Shown here: positions 13,665 to 17,209 of the stretch, piece by piece
Layout: each line of letters opens with the position of its first letter
Numbering within the stretch: position 1 is the first letter of the stretch
Assembly: GCA_034409055.1 (NCBI GenBank)
Contig: DAOUMU010000503.1
Coordinates: 1-17,209, forward strand
Length of the DNA stretch: 17,209 nucleotides
Reading direction: 5' to 3'
From: DAOUMU01 sp034409055
GTDB lineage: Bacteria > Chloroflexota > Anaerolineae > 4572-78 > J111
Program-made: the position numbers and the translations under genes
Notes under the pieces: model-generated
Database searches by the model: none
What the model was told of the DNA's origin: nothing
What the model saw: only the letters and a program-made list of their open reading frames with translations

Positions 13665-13883
13665 ATGTTATTGACGCAAGCAATTTTATTACAACTCATC
13701 AATATCTTGATAGGGCTTTTACTTGGCCTGCTGGCCTGGGGAATCCTACGCGCCCGGAGTTATGGGAATAGTATAGTGATGGGCCTGCGCGATAACGTTC
13801 TCTTAGGATTGTTGGTTTTTGCTGGTTTTGCTATGGGTGTGTTTTTGACCTATGCGCTCCTGGGTTCTTTTGTTGGATCGTAG
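13665..13883 (+). CDS. 72-residue small membrane protein (right copy)
   Basis: It starts at ATG 13665 with AGGAG (13653-13657) upstream. Two transmembrane segments are predicted at about 5-28 and 44-68, with a short basic loop (RARSYGNSIVMGLRDN) between. Its second segment (LLGLLVFAGFAMGVFLTYAL) resembles that of the 72-residue minus-strand protein at 10587-10805, with identical total length. It is followed 34 bp later by the M50 protease gene and is probably its operon partner. Function unknown; a small regulator or adaptor of the protease is one possibility, without direct evidence. Confidence 0.75.
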   Translation: MLLTQAILLQLINILIGLLLGLLAWGILRARSYGNSIVMGLRDNVLLGLLVFAGFAMGVFLTYALLGSFVGS

Positions 13884-13917
13884 TGCTAAACAAAAATTCA
13901 GGAAGGAAACTTTCAAA

Positions 13918-15036
13918 ATGGGTCGACAAAAAATATCGCTTGGACGAATCCTGGGTATCCCCATCGGGCTGGATTATTCCTGGTTCCTGATCTTTATTTT
14001 GCTCACATGGACGCTGGCGGTGAGTTACTACCCCACCGAGTTCAAAAATTGGCCGTTGGCTGAATACTGGTTTGTCGGCGCCGTCACGGCCATTATGCTT
14101 TTTGTAAGTGTTCTGCTCCACGAGTTGGGTCACTCGGTTATCGCCATGCGCTACAAGATACCCGTTCGCAGCATTACCCTTTTTATCTTTGGCGGGGTGG
14201 CTCAAATCGGTGCCGAACCCCCCAGCGCAATGGCCGAATTTTGGATTGCGATTGCCGGACCTGTGGTTAGTTTTACCCTGGCCATTATTTTTGGTTTGCT
14301 GCAATCTATCCTGACTCCCATTGCCCCGTTATTGGCTTTGGTTAAGTATCTGGCTTATATCAACGCGGCTTTGGCTCTCTTTAATCTGATCCCGGGCTTC
14401 CCCCTGGATGGAGGCCGCGTCTTTCGCGCCATTGTCTGGGGTATGACTCAAAGCTTGTACCGCGCCACCGTCATTGCCGGGAATGTGGGCCGTTTCATCG
14501 GTTTTCTCTTCATCTTTTATGGGGTGTGGCAAATGTTTGGCGGTAACTTCACCAACGGCCTGTGGATTACCTTCATCGGCTGGTTTTTAGAGAGCGCCGC
14601 TATTGCCCAGATCCAGCAACAACGGATTCAAGGTTTGCTAACCGGTCATCAGGTGTCGGAAGTAATGAGTCGCGCTTACACCGCCATCTCTGCCGATACC
14701 ACGCTGCAACAAATGGTTGATCATCACATTCTAAGTTCCGGCCGGCGCAGTTTCATCGTTGAGCGAGATGAGAAAGCGATTGGTTTATTGACCGTGCATC
14801 ACATCAAGGAAATTCCTCGGGAGCAATGGACAACCACCACCGCCGTCCAGGCGATGACCCCCGTGGCGGACTTAAAACGGATTCGGCCCGACACGGAAAT
14901 GTGGGCCGCCATGCAAGAAATGGACCGCGACGGCGTCAACCAGCTTCCGGTGATGACCAATGGTCACGTCAAGGGAATGCTGACCCGCGAGGATGTCATC
15001 AGTTATTTACGAACTTTGCAGGAACTGGATATGTGA
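13918..15036 (+). CDS. site-2 protease (M50 family) with C-terminal CBS domains
   Basis: A 372-residue intramembrane zinc metalloprotease. ATG 13918 is chosen because AGGAAGGAAA lies 8 bp upstream; an in-frame ATG 22 codons earlier overlaps the small membrane gene. About six transmembrane segments occupy 1-235. The zinc site is HELGH (His68, Glu69, His72), and the second motif PLDGGRVFRAI has Asp164. Residues about 245-372 form a pair of CBS domains (VSEVMSRAYTAISADTTLQQ and VQAMTPVADLKRIRPDTE), usually nucleotide-sensing. Proteases of this class cut membrane-bound anti-sigma factors or other membrane proteins, and here the neighbouring kinase system suggests a role in envelope stress. The substrate is unknown. 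Confidence 0.9.
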   Translation: MGRQKISLGRILGIPIGLDYSWFLIFILLTWTLAVSYYPTEFKNWPLAEYWFVGAVTAIMLFVSVLLHELGHSVIAMRYKIPVRSITLFIFGGVAQIGAEPPSAMAEFWIAIAGPVVSFTLAIIFGLLQSILTPIAPLLALVKYLAYINAALALFNLIPGFPLDGGRVFRAIVWGMTQSLYRATVIAGNVGRFIGFLFIFYGVWQMFGGNFTNGLWITFIGWFLESAAIAQIQQQRIQGLLTGHQVSEVMSRAYTAISADTTLQQMVDHHILSSGRRSFIVERDEKAIGLLTVHHIKEIPREQWTTTTAVQAMTPVADLKRIRPDTEMWAAMQEMDRDGVNQLPVMTNGHVKGMLTREDVISYLRTLQELDM

Positions 15037-15063
15037 GGAGTTAAAGATCAGGAGAATTTGGAA

Positions 15064-15567
15064 ATGAACAAAATAGTTGATTTGAAACGCATCTGGATAT
15101 TTCTTGCTTTCGCCTTTGGCATTATTGCACAGATCATCCAGGCCATCATCCTTGCGCCGTTGATTAACGGGTTGGCCACGTTGGGCGAAGAGTTCGGCTG
15201 GCGAGCTTACTTACTGCCCCGGCTGATGCCGCTGGGCAGTCACAAAGCGATGGTGCTGCTGGGGATCATCTGGGGCGTGTGGCATTGGCCGGTGATTGCT
15301 ATGGGATATAATTACGGGCTGGATTACCCCGGCGCGCCATGGCCGGGATTGCTGGCAATGGTTTGGTTCACCTTTGTCTTTGGCACCTTTTTAGGCTGGC
15401 TAACCCTGAAAGCGGGGAGTGTCTGGCCGGCGGTCATTGCCCATGCCTCTATCAACGGTATCGGGGCAATAGGGACGTTGCTGGCCCAAGGTCAGCCGAA
15501 TCCGCTACTCGGCCCCACGCCGATTGGGCTGGTGGTGTCCATACCGTTTACTGTGCTGGCGTTGTAG
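15064..15567 (+). CDS. CPBP (CAAX-protease-like) intramembrane metalloprotease, internally shortened and possibly prematurely stopped
   Basis: A 167-residue protein; ATG 15064 follows AGGAG (15050-15054). The catalytic motifs are intact: GEEFGWRAYLLP (EExxxR), HWPVIAMG, and HASING. The first segment (DLKRIWIFLAFAFGI) is followed almost at once by the IIQAIILAPLINGLATLGEE segment, whereas relatives have roughly 100 further residues and several transmembrane helices between these points. The stop TAG 15565-15567 (VLAL-stop) is followed in frame by LLRRADVFAPKKSAPAQV up to TAG 15646, which resembles a normal C-terminus, so TAG may replace a TGG. It may be a recent pseudogene. It lies 27 bp after the M50 gene in the same orientation. 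Confidence 0.7.
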   Translation: MNKIVDLKRIWIFLAFAFGIIAQIIQAIILAPLINGLATLGEEFGWRAYLLPRLMPLGSHKAMVLLGIIWGVWHWPVIAMGYNYGLDYPGAPWPGLLAMVWFTFVFGTFLGWLTLKAGSVWPAVIAHASINGIGAIGTLLAQGQPNPLLGPTPIGLVVSIPFTVLAL

Positions 15568-15644
15568 TTACTCCGGCGAGCCGACGTGTTTGCCCCAAAA
15601 AAATCTGCTCCCGCTCAGGTTCCGGTGCAGCTAGCCAGCCATCC

Positions 15645-15749
15645 CTAGCCGACCTCCGCCTGCCGGGCTACAGCCGAGGCGGCGGCTTCCACCGCTGCCG
15701 GGTCGCCCAGGTACCGGGCGTTCAGTTTGTTGTTTATATGAATTATCAT
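15645..15749 (-). other. 34-codon open frame, possible gene fragment
   Basis: From ATG 15749 the minus strand encodes MIIHINNKLNARYLGDPAAV, then EAAASAVARQAEVG and a stop. The alanine-rich helix looks protein-like but no family is recognised and there is no ribosome binding site. Confidence 0.22.
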
Positions 15750-15816
15750 TTGAAGTAGAACCATTATTAACGGTCACATCGCTCATGGCCCTGTTGGTGC
15801 CGCGGCGCAACATCCA

Positions 15817-15930
15817 GCGGCGCAGTTGTTGGAGAACCCTGAAAATTTAGCCAATCCGTTTTATCTGCTGGCCCCTCGCTGGGCTTTGTATCCCATGGTC
15901 ATTTTGGCCACCACCGCCACCGTCATTTAA
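15817..15930 (+). pseudogene. fragment of a Kup-type potassium transporter
   Basis: An open frame encodes AAQLLENPENLANPFYLLAP, RWALYPMVILATTATVI and then TAA. This matches the well-known Kup segment (xLLxxPxxxxNPFYLLAPxWALYPxVxLATxATVIASQ) and stops just before ASQ. No start codon and no further Kup sequence is visible on either side, so this is a small remnant of about 38 codons. Confidence 0.65.
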
Positions 15931-16172
15931 ACCCCATTTAAAGTTTTCTTAAGGGCCACCGACAGTTCCTCCAACTTCTTGATTGCCGCCCGATATTTGC
16001 GCAGTAGGCTCTGGAAAACATTAGCTTTAGAAACCGTGAACGCCCCCCGGATATCGTTGTGGGGCTTGCCGGTTGAAGTTGAAATTGTTATGGGCCAAAC
16101 CGCACCACCAGATAGTACATTAACCTCGTAAATTCGATACGCGGTTAAAAACCGAGCCGACAGGCGTCGTTT
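15927..16172 (-). pseudogene. reverse-strand open frame without a start codon, possible relic
   Basis: The minus strand is open from the TGA at 16175-16173 to TAA 15929-15927 (81 codons) with no ATG or GTG start. The C-terminal part is convincing as former coding sequence: FTVSKANVFQSLLRKYRAAI followed by KKLEELSVALKKTLNGV, a charged amphipathic helix. It faintly recalls the C-terminal YRxxxxxLEEL helix of DUF6788-type proteins, but this is uncertain. It lies immediately downstream of ftsH in the same orientation. Confidence 0.35.
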
Positions 16173-16193
16173 TCAAACTAGCGAGACGAACAC

Positions 16194-17209
16194 TCATGCA
16201 ACTGCGGCTTCCTTTTGCGGGAGTTGGACGCGAGTTCCCAAGATTTTTACCAGTTGGTCGTGGTCAATCGTCTCATCGCGCAACAAAGCTTCAGCCAGAG
16301 CGTCCAACTGCTCCCGCGCATCGGTCAATAAGCGGCAAACCGTTTGATAGCGTTCTGCCAGCAATTGCTGGACTTCCTCATCAATTTGGGCTGCCGTGGC
16401 TTCGCTGTAATCCCGGCCCCGGGCCAGTTCATAGCCCAAGAAGGGTTGTTCTTCATCAGACTCAAAAGCAAGGGTGCCCAACTCACCCATACCCCAGCGG
16501 GTAATCATCCGCCGGGCCAAGCGTGTGGCCTGGACAAGGTCATTTTCGGCCCCGGTGGTAATATCGCCAATGACGGTATCCTCGGCGGCGCGACCACCCA
16601 GCATCACGGCCAGTCGCGCCAGCAAATAAGTGCGGCTGTAGTTGTAATGATCGTCTTCCGGCAACTGCTCGGTCACACCCAACGCCCGCCCGCGAGGGAT
16701 AATGGTGACTTTATGCACCGGGTCGGCCTGGGCTGTGAACCAGGCCACCAGCGCATGACCGGCTTCGTGGTAGGCAATCACCCGCCGTTCGTGCTCATCC
16801 AGCATCAAGGTCCGGGCCGCGCCCAGCAGGATTTTATCAATGGCTTCGTCAAAATCGACCCGCTCGATGCGCCGGTGATTGTAGCGAGCCGCAATCAACG
16901 CCGCCTCGTTGCACAAATTGGCCAGATCGGCCCCACTCATCCCGGTGGTGGCGCGAGCAATATCCGCCAGGTCAACCGACGGCGCCAGCGGCAAGCCCCG
17001 GGTATGAATCCGCAGGATACCCTCACGTCCGGGGCGATCCGGCAGATTGACCACTACCTCGCGGTCGAAACGCCCGGGGCGTAGCAAAGCCGGATCCAAT
17101 ACGTCGGGCCGGTTGGTGGCGGCCAGGAGAATGACCTCCAACCGCTCGTCGAAGCCGTCCATTTCAACCAGCAACTGGTTGAGCGTTTGTTCCCGCTCAT
17201 CATTCACCG
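16194..17209 (-). CDS. ftsH: ATP-dependent zinc metalloprotease FtsH, C-terminal part (gene runs off the window)
   Basis: The 3-prime 338 codons of a minus-strand ftsH gene; the N-terminal membrane region and Walker motifs lie beyond position 17209. The visible part begins in the AAA+ domain at NDEREQTLNQLLVEMDGF, has the second region of homology with arginine fingers (RPGRFDREV), and TGMSGADLANLCNEAAL. The zinc protease site is HEAGH in IAYHEAGHALVAW, followed by TIIPRGRALGVTEQLPED and GGRAAEDTVIGDITTGAENDL with the third zinc ligand region. The C-terminal coiled-coil helix ends KILGTRVQLPQKEAAVA. FtsH is a membrane-anchored hexamer that degrades unassembled membrane proteins and regulators. 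No damage is seen. Confidence 0.96.
   Translation of the reverse strand, partial: VNDEREQTLNQLLVEMDGFDERLEVILLAATNRPDVLDPALLRPGRFDREVVVNLPDRPGREGILRIHTRGLPLAPSVDLADIARATTGMSGADLANLCNEAALIAARYNHRRIERVDFDEAIDKILLGAARTLMLDEHERRVIAYHEAGHALVAWFTAQADPVHKVTIIPRGRALGVTEQLPEDDHYNYSRTYLLARLAVMLGGRAAEDTVIGDITTGAENDLVQATRLARRMITRWGMGELGTLAFESDEEQPFLGYELARGRDYSEATAAQIDEEVQQLLAERYQTVCRLLTDAREQLDALAEALLRDETIDHDQLVKILGTRVQLPQKEAAVA

Noticed and set aside
13831..14304. 157-codon minus-strand frame opposite the M50 gene
   Set aside because: Antisense of the HELGH-containing region, without a ribosome binding site or recognisable domain.
15339..15758. 139-codon plus-strand frame overlapping the CPBP gene
   Set aside because: Out of frame with conserved CPBP motifs; translation is arginine/cysteine-rich and unlike any family.
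15938..15960. Third CTTAAG operator (TTTAAAGTTTTCTTAAGGGCC)
   Set aside because: Only two phased units, no -10 at 17 bp, and the bases fit lysine-rich codons of the reverse-strand relic.
16344..17084. 246-codon plus-strand open frame opposite ftsH
   Set aside because: Antisense shadow of highly conserved FtsH sequence in GC-rich DNA; proline/glycine/glutamine-rich translation without domain.

Overview
The window reads as a bacterial chromosome segment built from two parts. Positions 1 to about 9,600 form an accessory region dominated by a tandem family of zinc-independent medium-chain dehydrogenase/reductase (MDR, quinone-oxidoreductase-like) genes. Positions about 9,700 to 17,209 hold a C-GCAxxG-C-C redox protein, a two-component system, small membrane proteins, and membrane proteases, with more GC-rich coding sequence towards the right. 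No rRNA, tRNA or CRISPR array was seen. The organism is probably an environmental bacterium; the M50-CBS, CPBP, FtsH and OmpR-type content would fit Chloroflexota (Anaerolineae-like), but this is an impression and not a proof.

Left part. Four apparently intact MDR paralogs (132, 3101, 4130, 8656), one MDR pseudogene (1938-2962) and one 5-prime stub (6571-6654) lie on the plus strand, almost all starting MKAIV. A DUF4386 membrane protein gene sits inside the array. The pseudogene is broken by a 98-bp MITE-like element with perfect 16-bp terminal inverted repeats and a 6-bp target duplication. An AraC-family regulator gene (5603) is embedded in the array and is the likely local regulator. The stub is fused in frame to a large class V aminotransferase-like protein with an inactive-looking N-terminal half and a complete C-terminal half.

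Centre. A gene at 9696-10562 encodes a two-domain C-GCAxxG-C-C protein in which codon 23, the first signature cysteine of domain 1, is an in-frame TGA; reading continues without interruption in the same frame, so this is a strong candidate selenoprotein.

Right part. An OmpR-type response regulator and its histidine kinase (11317-13466, one-base overlap, good terminator) are flanked by two similar small membrane proteins, both exactly 72 residues. The promoters on both sides carry closely similar 44-bp operators made of four 11-bp phased CTTAAG-like repeats, each followed 17 bp later by a -10-like hexamer. This suggests one regulon: a 74-residue protein plus a small membrane protein on the left (minus strand), and a small membrane protein plus an M50 site-2 protease with CBS domains on the right. 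A CPBP protease gene with an apparent internal deletion follows. A debris zone (a Kup transporter fragment and reverse-strand relics) separates it from the 3-prime end of a minus-strand ftsH gene that runs off the window.
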